A stretch of 64,000 nucleotides of DNA from Stenotrophomonas maltophilia (GTDB lineage: Bacteria; Pseudomonadota; Gammaproteobacteria; Xanthomonadales; Xanthomonadaceae): assembly GCA_002364755.1 (NCBI GenBank), contig DEZI01000025.1, forward strand, positions 86,144 through 150,143, in the 5' to 3' direction. Made by a program: the position numbers and the translations under genes. Numbering within the stretch: position 1 is the stretch's first letter; every line of letters begins with the position of its first letter. This document shows positions 30,142 to 37,859 of the stretch, piece by piece. The notes beneath the pieces are model-generated. The model ran no database searches and had not been told where the DNA came from. It worked only from the letters and a program-made list of their open reading frames with translations.

Positions 30142-30873
30142 ATGAAGAAACTGATCTGGCTGGCGCTGTGCCTGCTGCCCGGCACTGCCGCGGCCGAGGA
30201 GATGGTGATCTACCGCTGCACCGGCAGCAGCGATGTTCCCACCGTGCAGCGCATGCCCTGTTCGGCCGGCATGAAGCAGGAGATCGTGAAGCTGCCCGGC
30301 TCCGCGTCGTCGACGCCGGCTGCGGCCCCTGCGGCCGCTCCCACGCCGGCGCCGGTCGCCGTCGACCCCGCGCCTGCAGCGCCCGCAACGGAAGCGCCCG
30401 TCGCTCCCACACCGCCGCGCGCGGGCCAGGAACGCATCATCAGCGAGGCCTACATGGTCGAGCGCGATGGCGGCGATGCCATCCTCGACAGCGCCCTGCT
30501 GCCCCGCCCAGGGGATGCCGCGGTCGATGAGAACGCGCCGCCCAAGCCGCCACTGCCGCCGATCTTCCAGTGCCAGGATTCACAGGGCGGCCAGTACCTG
30601 CACGAATACGAAGCCGCGCCGGGCCGCTGCGAGCTGATGAACGTCAGCGGCTTGGGCGGTGCCACGCCGGTCAATGCTGCCAGCTGCGAGGTGGTCAGCG
30701 ACCGTTGCAGCGAAGTGGCCGAGGCGCAGCGCTGTGGCAGCTGGCAGCAGCGCTTCCGCAATGCCCGCGGTCGCGAGCGCTTTGCCTCGGAGGAAAACCG
30801 CGACGCCGCCCGCGCCGAACGCGAGCGCCTGCAGGCGGTGCTGGCCGCGAGTGATTGCCGGGTGCCGGATTGA
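30142..30873 (+). CDS. Exported DUF4124-like protein (paralogue)
   Basis: A 243-residue exported protein. Signal peptide residues 1-19 (MKKLIWLALCLLPGTAAAE). A DUF4124-like motif follows (VIYRCTGSSDVPTVQRMPC), then an Ala/Pro-rich linker (about residues 55-95). A second domain has FQCQDSQGGQYLHEYEAAPG, and the C-terminus has paired cysteines (CEVVSDRCSEVAEAQRCGSW). The layout (Cys-paired C-terminus of 'C...C...W..R') matches the upstream gene, which argues for tandem duplication. The function is unknown; a periplasmic or surface role is inferred only from the signal peptide. Confidence 0.75.
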   Translation: MKKLIWLALCLLPGTAAAEEMVIYRCTGSSDVPTVQRMPCSAGMKQEIVKLPGSASSTPAAAPAAAPTPAPVAVDPAPAAPATEAPVAPTPPRAGQERIISEAYMVERDGGDAILDSALLPRPGDAAVDENAPPKPPLPPIFQCQDSQGGQYLHEYEAAPGRCELMNVSGLGGATPVNAASCEVVSDRCSEVAEAQRCGSWQQRFRNARGRERFASEENRDAARAERERLQAVLAASDCRVPD

Positions 30874-30878
30874 TTGTC

Positions 30879-30948
30879 CGCCGGGCATGGCCCGGCGCTA
30901 CCCACCCGATGTCGCGCCATCACCGGTAGCGCCGGGCCATGCCCAGCG
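30879..30948. repeat. Inverted pair of SMAG palindromes
   Basis: CGCCGGGCATGGCCCGGCG followed by CTAC at 30879-30901, and GTAG followed by CGCCGGGCCATGCCCAGCG at 30926-30948. They are mirror copies with one mismatch, between converging genes. Confidence 0.85.
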
Positions 30949-30954
30949 AGGGGG

Positions 30955-31731
30955 TCAGAACCCGTAGCGCAGGAAGCCGCCGTCCACCGCGATGCATTCG
31001 CCGGTGACGTAGCTCGATGCGGGCAGGCACAGGAAGCCCACCGCTGCGGCCACTTCTTCCGGCTCGCCAATGCGGCGCATCGGCGTGCGTGCGATCACTT
31101 CTTCGTAGTAGTCGGCATCGGACAACGGGCCGGACGTGCGCCGGGTGCGGATGTACCACGGCGCCACCGCGTTCACCCGGATGCCATCCTCGGCCCACTC
31201 CACCGCCAGGTTGCGGGTCATCTGGTGCATCGCCGCCTTGGTCATGCCGTACACCACGCCGCTGCGTACATGGGTGAGGCCCGAAACGCTGCCGACGTTG
31301 ACGATGGACGAGGAGGCGTGCCGGGCCAGCAGCGGATGCGCGTAGCGCGACAGCTCGAAGGCCGAGAACAGGTTGGTCTCGAAGATCTGGCGCCACTCGT
31401 CCTCGGAGTACTCGGTCGCCGCCTTGCTGACGTTGCCGCCGGCATTGTTGACCAGGATGTGCAGGCCATCGCTGTGGTCCTCCACCCAGTCCAGGATCTG
31501 CCGGCGATCTTCGTCATCGGAGACATCGGCGGCCAGCGCATGCACCTGCATCTGCGGATGCACGTCCAGCAGTTCGTCGCGCGCGGTTTCCAGCATGTCG
31601 ATATCGCGGCCGACGATCATCAGGTCGGCGCCGAAACCGGCCAGTTCGTGCGCGATCGCCAGGCCGATGCCGGCGCTGGCACCGGTGATCAGGGCCGTCT
31701 GCCCGTCCAGGCGCCACCGTTGCTGGATCAT
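30955..31731 (-). CDS. SDR family oxidoreductase (tropinone reductase-like)
   Basis: A 258-residue classical short-chain dehydrogenase. The NAD(P)-binding motif is TGASAGIG (residues 16-23), NNAGG is at 95-99, and the catalytic triad is Ser148, Tyr161 and Lys165 (VYGMTK). VGRD after the second strand (Arg42) suggests NADPH preference. The ending VAVDGGFLRYGF (GECIAVDGGFLR) is typical of the tropinone-reductase-like and 3-ketoacyl reductase group. The substrate is unknown. The start ATG at 31731 has GGAG upstream (GGAGAACAT). Confidence 0.88.
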   Translation of the reverse strand: MIQQRWRLDGQTALITGASAGIGLAIAHELAGFGADLMIVGRDIDMLETARDELLDVHPQMQVHALAADVSDDEDRRQILDWVEDHSDGLHILVNNAGGNVSKAATEYSEDEWRQIFETNLFSAFELSRYAHPLLARHASSSIVNVGSVSGLTHVRSGVVYGMTKAAMHQMTRNLAVEWAEDGIRVNAVAPWYIRTRRTSGPLSDADYYEEVIARTPMRRIGEPEEVAAAVGFLCLPASSYVTGECIAVDGGFLRYGF

Positions 31732-31839
31732 ATGTTCTCCGGGGCCGCGCCCGCTGTCTCGATGCCGCAAGGATACGCGTCACAGCAGGGCGTTGCCGAC
31801 AGTGCGACACTGCCGCATCACCCGCCCCGGAGCACCACG

Positions 31840-32046
31840 ATGCGTCTGCTGATTCCCGTGTGCCTGTCGGTCGCTCTGCTGACCGGTTGCCAGAAGCCGG
31901 CCCCGCCCAACCCCGGGAAGCCGCCGGAGCCGCAGGCGCTGGCCAAGGCCATCAACCGGCCGCTGGACCGCGCCAAGGATGTGCAGAAGACCGTGGACGC
32001 TGGTGCCGAGCGCGAGCGCAAGGCCGAGGCTGAAGCAACGCAATGA
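31840..32046 (+). CDS. Small lipoprotein, 68 aa
   Basis: A short lipoprotein with a signal peptide and lipobox LLTGC (Cys17). The mature part is Pro-rich at first (PAPPNPGKPPEPQ) and then charged and helical (AINRPLDRAKDVQKTVDAG, then ERERKAEAEATQ). Small lipoproteins of this type are common in xanthomonads; a role in the outer membrane or periplasm is inferred only from the lipobox. The start ATG at 31840 begins the signal peptide; the frame upstream overlaps the SDR gene on the other strand and is not coding. Confidence 0.75.
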   Translation: MRLLIPVCLSVALLTGCQKPAPPNPGKPPEPQALAKAINRPLDRAKDVQKTVDAGAERERKAEAEATQ

Positions 32047-32056
32047 CGCGTGAGCG

Positions 32057-32210
32057 GTAGCGCCGGGCCATGCCCGGCGAGCGCGAAGCGCGGCCGCCAC
32101 AGCGCGGGACGCCGAGACAGCCGCCAAGCTGTCGGGCTCGCGCTTCACCCTGCTGCGCGGCCAGGTCGCCCGCCGGTCTCCAGAATCCGCCGGGCATGGC
32201 CCGGCGCCAC
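32057..32210. repeat. SMAG palindrome pair, spaced
   Basis: GTAG followed by CGCCGGGCCATGCCCGGCG at 32057-32079, and its inverted copy ending in CCAC at 32187-32210. The 107 bases between them hold no gene I can see. Confidence 0.8.
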
Positions 32211-32211
32211 C

Positions 32212-32247
32212 AATGAAAACGCCCGGCCGAAGCCGGGCGTTTTCATT
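32212..32247. terminator. Bidirectional terminator between lipoprotein gene and sppA
   Basis: A 16-bp stem (AATGAAAACGCCCGGC / GCCGGGCGTTTTCATT) with loop CGAA, flanked by T-runs on both strands. It serves sppA on the minus strand and the lipoprotein gene on the plus strand. Confidence 0.88.
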
Positions 32248-32262
32248 ACCAGCAAATGCCGG

Positions 32263-34185
32263 TCAGAACCCGCAGAAGCAGTACGCCAGCGCCTTCACCG
32301 GTGCACCGTTGCCCTTCTCGCGCGCGGCGTTCTCGACGAAGCGCAGCTGGGTATCCACTTCCGGCATCGTGCGCGCCAGCATCATCCGCGCCACGCCCGA
32401 ATCGGCCAGCATCCAGGCACCGGCATGGCTGCCGGCGAACCCACTGACGAACTGCGCGAACGGAGTGGCGGGTTTCTCGATGTAGCGCACGCGGTACTTC
32501 TCGTCATTGCCCAGCTTGGCACGGCTGGCGGCGTCGGCCACGGCGTCCTTCATGCCGCCGAAGGCGTCGACCAGGCCGCGTTCCTTGGCCTGTGCACCGC
32601 TCCAGACGCGGCCACGGGCCACTTCGTCGATGGCTTCGACCGGCTTCTTGCGGGCTTCGGCGACGCGACCGGTGAAGTCGGCATAGCCCTTGTTGATCAC
32701 CGACTGGATGACCTGGCCCACGGCCGGGTCCATCGGGCGGGTGACGTCGAAGGCGCCGGCGAAGCGGGTCGTGCCCACGCCATCGGTGTGTACGCCGAAC
32801 TTGTCCAGCGCGCGGCTGAAGTTGGGGATCATGCCGAAGATGCCGATCGAACCGGTGATGGTCGACGGATCGGCGTAGATGCGATCGGCGTTCATGCTGA
32901 TCCAGTAACCACCGGAGGCGGCCAGGTCACCCATCGACACCACCACCGGCTTGCCGGCGGCCTGCAGGGCCACCACTTCGCGGCGGATCTGCTCGGAGGC
33001 AAACACTTCACCGCCCGGCGAATCCACGCGCAGCACCACGGCCTTGACCTGGTCGTCGTCGCGCGCGGCGCGCAGCAGGGCCGAGGTCGACTCGCCACCG
33101 ATGCGGCCGGCCGGCAGGTCGCCGCCGCTGATCTCGCCGGAGGCCACCACCACGGCCACCTGCGGACGGTTGTCCACCGGGTTGCGGCGCGCGTCGAGCT
33201 GACCCATGTACGAGGCGAAATCGATGTTGCGGAAGCCGCCGTCGGCGTCTTCGTCGGCCACGCCGCGCTCGATCATCAGATCCTCGAATTCCTCGCGGGT
33301 CTTCAGCGCGGTCACCAGCTTCTGCTGCAGGGCGAACTTGGCCAGGTCACCACCAGCCGCCGCCACGCCTTCGGGCAGGGTGTCGATGCCCGCAGCCAGC
33401 TGTGCCGGATCCAGGCGGCGCGCCTTGGCGATGTCACCCAGGTAGCGCTGCCACACGTCGTTCATCCAGAACAGGTCGGCTTCCTTGGACGCCGGCGAGG
33501 CCGCATCCAGCACGTATGGTTCGGCGGCGGACTTGTACTCGCCCACCTTGAACAGGTGCACGTCCACGCCCAGCTTGTCCTGCAGGCCGGTGCGGAAGTA
33601 CTGGCGGTAACGGCCCAGGCCCTCGAGCACCACCGAGCCCATCGGGTCCAGGTAAACCTCGTCGGCCTGCGCGGCCAGCAGGTACTGCGACTGGCCCATG
33701 CTCTGGCTGAAGGCCACGATCTGCTTGCCCGAGGCGCGCAGGTCCTGCAGCGCACCAGCCACTTCACGCAGCGAGGCGAAGCCGGACGGCTGCAGCTTGT
33801 CCAGCTCCAGCACCACGCGTTCGATCTTCTTGTCGGCCTTGGCCGACTCGATCACGCGCAGCAGGTCGCGCAGCTGCACTTCCTCTGCACCGTTGTCGCC
33901 GACCGCCTTGGCCAGCGCGCGGCTGACCGGATCAGCGCTGTACTGCTCGACCAGACGGCCTTCCGGCGCGATGACCAGCGTTGTGCGGTCCTGCAGCGAT
34001 CTGCTGGCGCCGGCACCCATGCCCGCAGCGACGATGAACATCACCACCACGAACAGCAGCAGGCCGAAGAACACCAGGTTGAGGATCAGCCTGCGGGTGA
34101 AATTCATCACGTCCCACAGCCCGATGAAGAAACCGGCGATGGGATTGCGATGCGCCGGGGGCAGCGGGGGCACGGGTTGGTTCAT
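32263..34185 (-). CDS. sppA: Signal peptide peptidase SppA (67K type)
   Basis: A 640-residue inner-membrane serine protease that degrades signal peptides left in the membrane. One N-terminal membrane helix (about residues 33-54, LILNLVFFGLLLFVVVMFIV). The catalytic dyad is split between repeats: Lys218 (VGEYKSAAEPY) in the first half and Ser424 (GDLAASGGYW) in the second, as in E. coli SppA. The length fits the duplicated 67K form. The start ATG at 34185 has GGAG upstream. A terminator follows the gene. Confidence 0.95.
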   Translation of the reverse strand: MNQPVPPLPPAHRNPIAGFFIGLWDVMNFTRRLILNLVFFGLLLFVVVMFIVAAGMGAGASRSLQDRTTLVIAPEGRLVEQYSADPVSRALAKAVGDNGAEEVQLRDLLRVIESAKADKKIERVVLELDKLQPSGFASLREVAGALQDLRASGKQIVAFSQSMGQSQYLLAAQADEVYLDPMGSVVLEGLGRYRQYFRTGLQDKLGVDVHLFKVGEYKSAAEPYVLDAASPASKEADLFWMNDVWQRYLGDIAKARRLDPAQLAAGIDTLPEGVAAAGGDLAKFALQQKLVTALKTREEFEDLMIERGVADEDADGGFRNIDFASYMGQLDARRNPVDNRPQVAVVVASGEISGGDLPAGRIGGESTSALLRAARDDDQVKAVVLRVDSPGGEVFASEQIRREVVALQAAGKPVVVSMGDLAASGGYWISMNADRIYADPSTITGSIGIFGMIPNFSRALDKFGVHTDGVGTTRFAGAFDVTRPMDPAVGQVIQSVINKGYADFTGRVAEARKKPVEAIDEVARGRVWSGAQAKERGLVDAFGGMKDAVADAASRAKLGNDEKYRVRYIEKPATPFAQFVSGFAGSHAGAWMLADSGVARMMLARTMPEVDTQLRFVENAAREKGNGAPVKALAYCFCGF

Positions 34186-34267
34186 GGAGCGCTCCGGATG
34201 GCTTCTTGCCGTGGTAACAGCATAGCCGGTGCCGTGTGAGGCGGCATCGGACACAAGTCAGGGGTTC

Positions 34268-34293
34268 GCCCGTCACGGTCTGGCGTGACGGGC
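34268..34293 (-). terminator. Hairpin after the MATE gene
   Basis: GCCCGTCACG pairs with CGTGACGGGC around a six-base loop, eight bases beyond the MATE stop codon on the minus strand. No T-run follows, so it may be a weak or Rho-assisted terminator. Confidence 0.5.
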
Positions 34294-34300
34294 ACGACGA

Positions 34301-35665
34301 TCATTCCAGGGCCGATTGACCGATGCGCAGGCTGCTGCGACGCAGGCGCCAGCCCATCAGGATGGCGGCGGCGGTCAGGCCGACGATCAGGCCGATCCAC
34401 ATGCCCTGCGGGCCCATGCCAAGGCCCAGGCCGAGCCCGGCACCGAGCGGCATGCCCAGGCCCCAGTACGCGAACATGGCGATGAACATCGGCACGCGCG
34501 TGTCCTTCAGCCCGCGCAGCGCGCCGGCCGACAGCACCTGGATGCCATCGGGGAACTGGAACGTGGCCGCGTACAGCAGCAGGGTCGAGGCGAGGCCGGC
34601 CACCGCGAGGTCATTGGTGTAGACGCCGACGATGGCGTCGTGGCCGAACAGCAGCACCGCCGCCGACAGCGTCTGCGTGCCCATGATGATCGCGTAGCCG
34701 GCCCACGCCGCGCGGCGCACGCCGAAGCCATCGCCGCGGCCGACCGCATGGCCCACGCGCACGGTGGTGGCCTCGGCCACGCCCATCGGGATCATGAAGC
34801 ACAGCTGCGCCACGTTGATCGCGATCTGGTGCGCGGCTGCTTCGTTGGCGCCGAGGCGGCCGATCAGCAGCGCGGTGACGATGAACAGGCCGCCCTCCAT
34901 CAGCACGGTGATGCCGATCGGCAGGCCGGTGCGCAGCAGGTCCCAGATGGCCGCCGGGCGCGGGCCCTCGAAGTGCGAGAACAGCTGCAGGTGGGCGAAG
35001 CGCCTGGTGAACCACAGGTAGGTGGCGAAGGCGATGGCCTGCAGCCACATCATCACCGCCGAGGCGATGCCCAGGCCTTCGGCGCCCATTTCCGGGAAGC
35101 CGAGCTTGCCGTTAGCCAGCACGTAGCCCATCGGCGCCAGCACCAGCAGGCCACCGAAGCCGAGCAGCATGGTCGGCAGCGTCCAGTGCATGCCCTCGCT
35201 GAGGTAGCGCATGCAGAAGTACAGGGTCAGCGCCGGGCCACCCCAGCGCACAGCGTGCAGGAACGCCGTCGCCCCCGGCACGATGTCCGGGGCGATGCCG
35301 AAGGCCGGCAGCAGCGGCGGCACCACCGTGAGGAAGATGAACATGATCAGGCCCAGGCCCAGCGCCAGCCACAGCGCCTGGCGGAACAGCGGGCCGATCT
35401 CGCGCTCGCGGCCTGCGCCGTGCAGCTGGGACACCGAGGCGGTAAGCGAGATGAGCGTGCCGATCGGGATCAGCATCGGCAGCCACAGCAGGGCCGTACC
35501 GATGGTCACCGCAGCCAGGGTGGCGGTGGCGTGGTGGCCGGCAATGACGTTGTCGACGAAGGAGATCAGACCGGTGGATACATGGCCCAGCACCAGCGGC
35601 AGGGCGAGCAGACCGGTCGCGCCCACTTCCTTGCGGAAGCGCGGCGTGGAGGTTGCGGTAGACAT
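34301..35665 (-). CDS. MATE family efflux transporter (NorM-like)
   Basis: A 454-residue integral membrane protein with twelve predicted helices in two halves, the MATE layout. Typical segments are LALPLVLGHVSTGLISFVD in the first helix, GTALLWLPMLIPIGTLISLT, the GANEAAAHQIAINVAQLCFM block and VGHAVGRGDG after helix 8. NorM-type pumps export cationic drugs using sodium or proton gradients; the substrate cannot be inferred. The ATG at 35665 is chosen because the family begins just after. The first helix carries the conserved Asp in SFVDNVIAG. Confidence 0.9.
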   Translation of the reverse strand: MSTATSTPRFRKEVGATGLLALPLVLGHVSTGLISFVDNVIAGHHATATLAAVTIGTALLWLPMLIPIGTLISLTASVSQLHGAGREREIGPLFRQALWLALGLGLIMFIFLTVVPPLLPAFGIAPDIVPGATAFLHAVRWGGPALTLYFCMRYLSEGMHWTLPTMLLGFGGLLVLAPMGYVLANGKLGFPEMGAEGLGIASAVMMWLQAIAFATYLWFTRRFAHLQLFSHFEGPRPAAIWDLLRTGLPIGITVLMEGGLFIVTALLIGRLGANEAAAHQIAINVAQLCFMIPMGVAEATTVRVGHAVGRGDGFGVRRAAWAGYAIIMGTQTLSAAVLLFGHDAIVGVYTNDLAVAGLASTLLLYAATFQFPDGIQVLSAGALRGLKDTRVPMFIAMFAYWGLGMPLGAGLGLGLGMGPQGMWIGLIVGLTAAAILMGWRLRRSSLRIGQSALE

Positions 35666-35769
35666 GGAAGTACAGGACGCCAACTACGGTTGCGCGCGAA
35701 GGGCACAGGCACCGGGTTGCGGCCGGTCATCTTACGCGCGCAGACGCGCCATTCCCATGACCGCCCGCT

Positions 35770-35822
35770 AAAAAGGGGACGGAGGGGATTGAAGCGACAT
35801 AATCCCCTCCGTCCCCTTTTTT
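35770..35822. terminator. Long perfect palindrome with T-runs
   Basis: A 21-bp perfect stem (AAAAAGGGGACGGAGGGGAT plus T, and its complement) with a 10-base loop. The ends are A/T runs, so it can terminate transcription in both directions: the DUF3106 gene ends at its right edge, on the minus strand. The stem's length suggests a mobile repeat family rather than an ordinary terminator. Confidence 0.75.
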
Positions 35823-36397
35823 CAGCCGCCTGCCTGGTGCTTGAGCCAGGCGTCGCGTTCGGCGGCGGGTACGGCGAGGAAGGCGCTGCGCACGGCATCG
35901 CGTTCCTGCGGCGGGGTGCGCTGGGCCACCAGCGTCAATTGCGTCAACTGCGCGGGGCTGAGCTGGCGCAGCGCGGCCAGTGCTGCCTCGCGCTGCTCCG
36001 GCGGCACCAGGCCGAACAGGCCGTGCAGCTTGGGGAACTGCATGCCCAGCTGCGGCCCCAGCCGCCAGCCATCGCGGAAGGACTGGTCCTGGGCCTGGAA
36101 CCGCTCGCGCAGGCGCTGCTGCTGTTCGGCCGGCAGCGCGGCAAAACGGGCGGCCGCCTGGCGGACGCGCTCGCGCTCGCCCTCCGGCAACGCCTTCAAC
36201 GACGCATAGTCGGCACGACGCTGACGCTGCTGCTCGGGGCTGAGCTGGGCGAAGGCGGCGGGTGAACCCGTATCGGCCACCGGCGCCAGCGTTGCACCGG
36301 GCGCTGGCGGCGGCAGCGGTACTTCCAGCGAGGGCGGCGCGGCGGCCAGCGACAACGGCAAGGCCAGCAGCACGCTGGCAAGCAGGAATTTATTCAT
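35822..36397 (-). CDS. Exported DUF3106 family protein
   Basis: A 191-residue exported protein. Signal peptide residues 1-19 (MNKFLLASVLLALPLSLAA). A Pro-rich stretch is followed by an Arg/Gln/Glu-rich helical region with repeated LSPEQQRQRRADYASLKALP and LPAEQQQRLRERFQ, characteristic of DUF3106, a family of unknown role. The start codon overlaps the end of the upstream gene by eight bases (ATGAATAA), so translation is coupled. It is followed directly by the long palindromic terminator. Confidence 0.82.
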   Translation of the reverse strand: MNKFLLASVLLALPLSLAAAPPSLEVPLPPPAPGATLAPVADTGSPAAFAQLSPEQQRQRRADYASLKALPEGERERVRQAAARFAALPAEQQQRLRERFQAQDQSFRDGWRLGPQLGMQFPKLHGLFGLVPPEQREAALAALRQLSPAQLTQLTLVAQRTPPQERDAVRSAFLAVPAAERDAWLKHQAGG

Positions 36398-37388
36398 CGG
36401 CAGCAGCGGTTTCCAGCGCGGCACCGACCGGCTCGGGGCGGGTCGGCTTGGGTTCGGATTCATCCACCGGCAGCGGGCCGCCCGCAGCGCTCCACGCATA
36501 CAGGTCGGCGTCGGCGGCCAGCGGATAGTCGCGGTCTCCCAGCATGGCGGCGTCCTCGGCCGCGTGGCCATCGGCGGCAGCGGTCGGCTGCACCTCGCTG
36601 GCCGGCAGGGATTCAACGGTGACCGGGCCGGACTCGGCGACCACGCCTTCCGGCAGCGGCGCATCGCTGGCCGTCGCGTGGTGCTGCCAGTAGCGCCAGC
36701 CCAGGGCGGCCGCGAGCAGTACCGCCACCGTCACCAGCAGGATGACCGGACCACGCCAGCGTGGCGCACCACTGCTGGGGCGGCGGCGCTTGGGCGCGCT
36801 GCGCTCGTCGCGCTCCGGCGTGCGCCAGCTGGCGGTAGGAGGCTGGTTGTTCGTGGCCGGTGCCGAGGGCTGCTGCAGCTGCTGCAGGCGCTTGGCCGGC
36901 AGATCGCGGATGCGCAGCTGCACCTGCTCGGCCAGGCCGCGCCACGCCGCGGCGTCTGGCTGGCCGTGGGCATCGCGCGGGCAGGCGGCGGCCAGCAGCT
37001 GCTGGTAGCCGTCTTCATCGATATCCAGCACCCGGGTGGCAATGCCTTCATCCAGGCTGCCACCGACCCGCAGCAGCAGGGCCAGGCGCGGCAGCGGCGG
37101 CATGTCGCCCAGGGCAGCCAGCGACGGCGGCCACTGCCCGGCAGCGGGCTCGCGCAGCGCCTGGCGCTGGCCCAGCAGGGTCCAGAAACGGGTCGGCCAC
37201 TGCGCCATCGGCAGGTCGCTGGCCACGGCGGAGAAAGCGCGCATCACCGCGACCAGGGTCTGCTCGGCGCGGGCGGGGTCACCGCACTGCAGCTCGGCAA
37301 CCACCAGCGCGCGGCGTTCGACGCCACGCAGGAAGGCCGACAGCGCGCCGGCCGCGGTCGAGGAAACAGGGGCGGGCACAGCCGTCAT
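36390..37388 (-). CDS. Sigma-factor-like membrane protein, hypothetical
   Basis: A 332-residue protein. The N-terminal 170 residues look like a decayed ECF sigma factor: a region 2-like segment (FLRGVERRALVVAELQCGD) and a region 4-like segment (LPRLALLLRVGGSLDEGIAT). The usual -10 and -35 reading residues are not evident, so DNA binding is doubtful. A basic linker (KRRRPSSG) precedes one transmembrane helix (residues 213-232), and an acidic C-terminus of about 95 residues would lie outside. The sigma relation is inference. Translation starts at 37388 with GGAG six bases upstream, and the gene is coupled to the DUF3106 gene. Confidence 0.6.
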   Translation of the reverse strand: MTAVPAPVSSTAAGALSAFLRGVERRALVVAELQCGDPARAEQTLVAVMRAFSAVASDLPMAQWPTRFWTLLGQRQALREPAAGQWPPSLAALGDMPPLPRLALLLRVGGSLDEGIATRVLDIDEDGYQQLLAAACPRDAHGQPDAAAWRGLAEQVQLRIRDLPAKRLQQLQQPSAPATNNQPPTASWRTPERDERSAPKRRRPSSGAPRWRGPVILLVTVAVLLAAALGWRYWQHHATASDAPLPEGVVAESGPVTVESLPASEVQPTAAADGHAAEDAAMLGDRDYPLAADADLYAWSAAGGPLPVDESEPKPTRPEPVGAALETAAADE

Positions 37389-37830
37389 CGGTTACTCCAA
37401 AGGTCTGCGGGCATGATAGCGGCTGCCCATCAGCGGCCGGCAGGACTTGCGCCCACGGGCACTTCGTGCTGCAGGTTGTGCACAGCATCAATGCGGTCCC
37501 CGGTCGAACCGATGTGAGGCTGCGGATTCACCTTGTTTCAGCAATGTTTCACGATCAAGTCATTGATTTTATTGCTGTTTTAAGCATGGCTATTTTTTGA
37601 CCAACCCGGGTGTAAAGCCGTCGCCATCGGCCTCACACGCGCCCGTCGACCGGTAACGCACAACGTTATCCACAGAAGATGTGGATAAGACTGAATCTCT
37701 AACAGCCACCGATATTTAGGTGACATTTACGATTGCGCGGCAGGCTGTAGGCGGACTGCAGGTTTGCGAACTCCAGACACTTGGTTTGAATTGCCAGCTA
37801 GCCGGCCTTTAAAGGTGGTTAGGTCCGATA
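37389..37830. other. Host/prophage border region without genes
   Basis: These 442 bases contain no convincing coding frame on either strand. The part at 37530-37610 is AT-rich for this genome and probably holds the promoter of the sigma-like/DUF3106 operon. An inverted pair of DnaA boxes lies at 37666-37688. The junction with the prophage (attachment site) must fall somewhere here, but no repeat can be confirmed because the other end is outside the window. Confidence 0.6.
37666..37688. promoter_or_regulatory. Two perfect inverted DnaA boxes
   Basis: TTATCCACA (37666-37674) and TGTGGATAA (37680-37688) are exact matches to the DnaA box consensus, facing each other across GAAGA. No dnaA, dnaN or gyrB gene and no AT-rich unwinding region lies nearby, so this is not oriC. 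It may titrate DnaA, regulate a neighbouring gene, or mark the prophage border. Confidence 0.6.
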
Positions 37831-37857
37831 GAAAAGGCCCCTTAAAGGGGCCTTTTC
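37831..37857 (-). terminator. Terminator of the prophage late operon
   Basis: A near-perfect 13-bp stem (GAAAAGGCCCCTT / AAGGGGCCTTTTC) with a run of T on each side, two bases beyond the stop codon of the last late gene. It can act in both directions. Confidence 0.88.
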
Positions 37858-37859
37858 GT

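Noticed and set aside
37666..37688. Origin of replication at the DnaA boxes
   Set aside because: Only two boxes are present, with no AT-rich unwinding region and no dnaA, dnaN, gyrB or rpmH genes nearby.
37714..37725. ATTTAGGTGACA, identical to the upstream part of the SP6 RNA polymerase promoter
   Set aside because: The start half (CTATAG) is missing, no phage-type RNA polymerase gene is visible, and one 12-base match can arise by chance when known motifs are tried.
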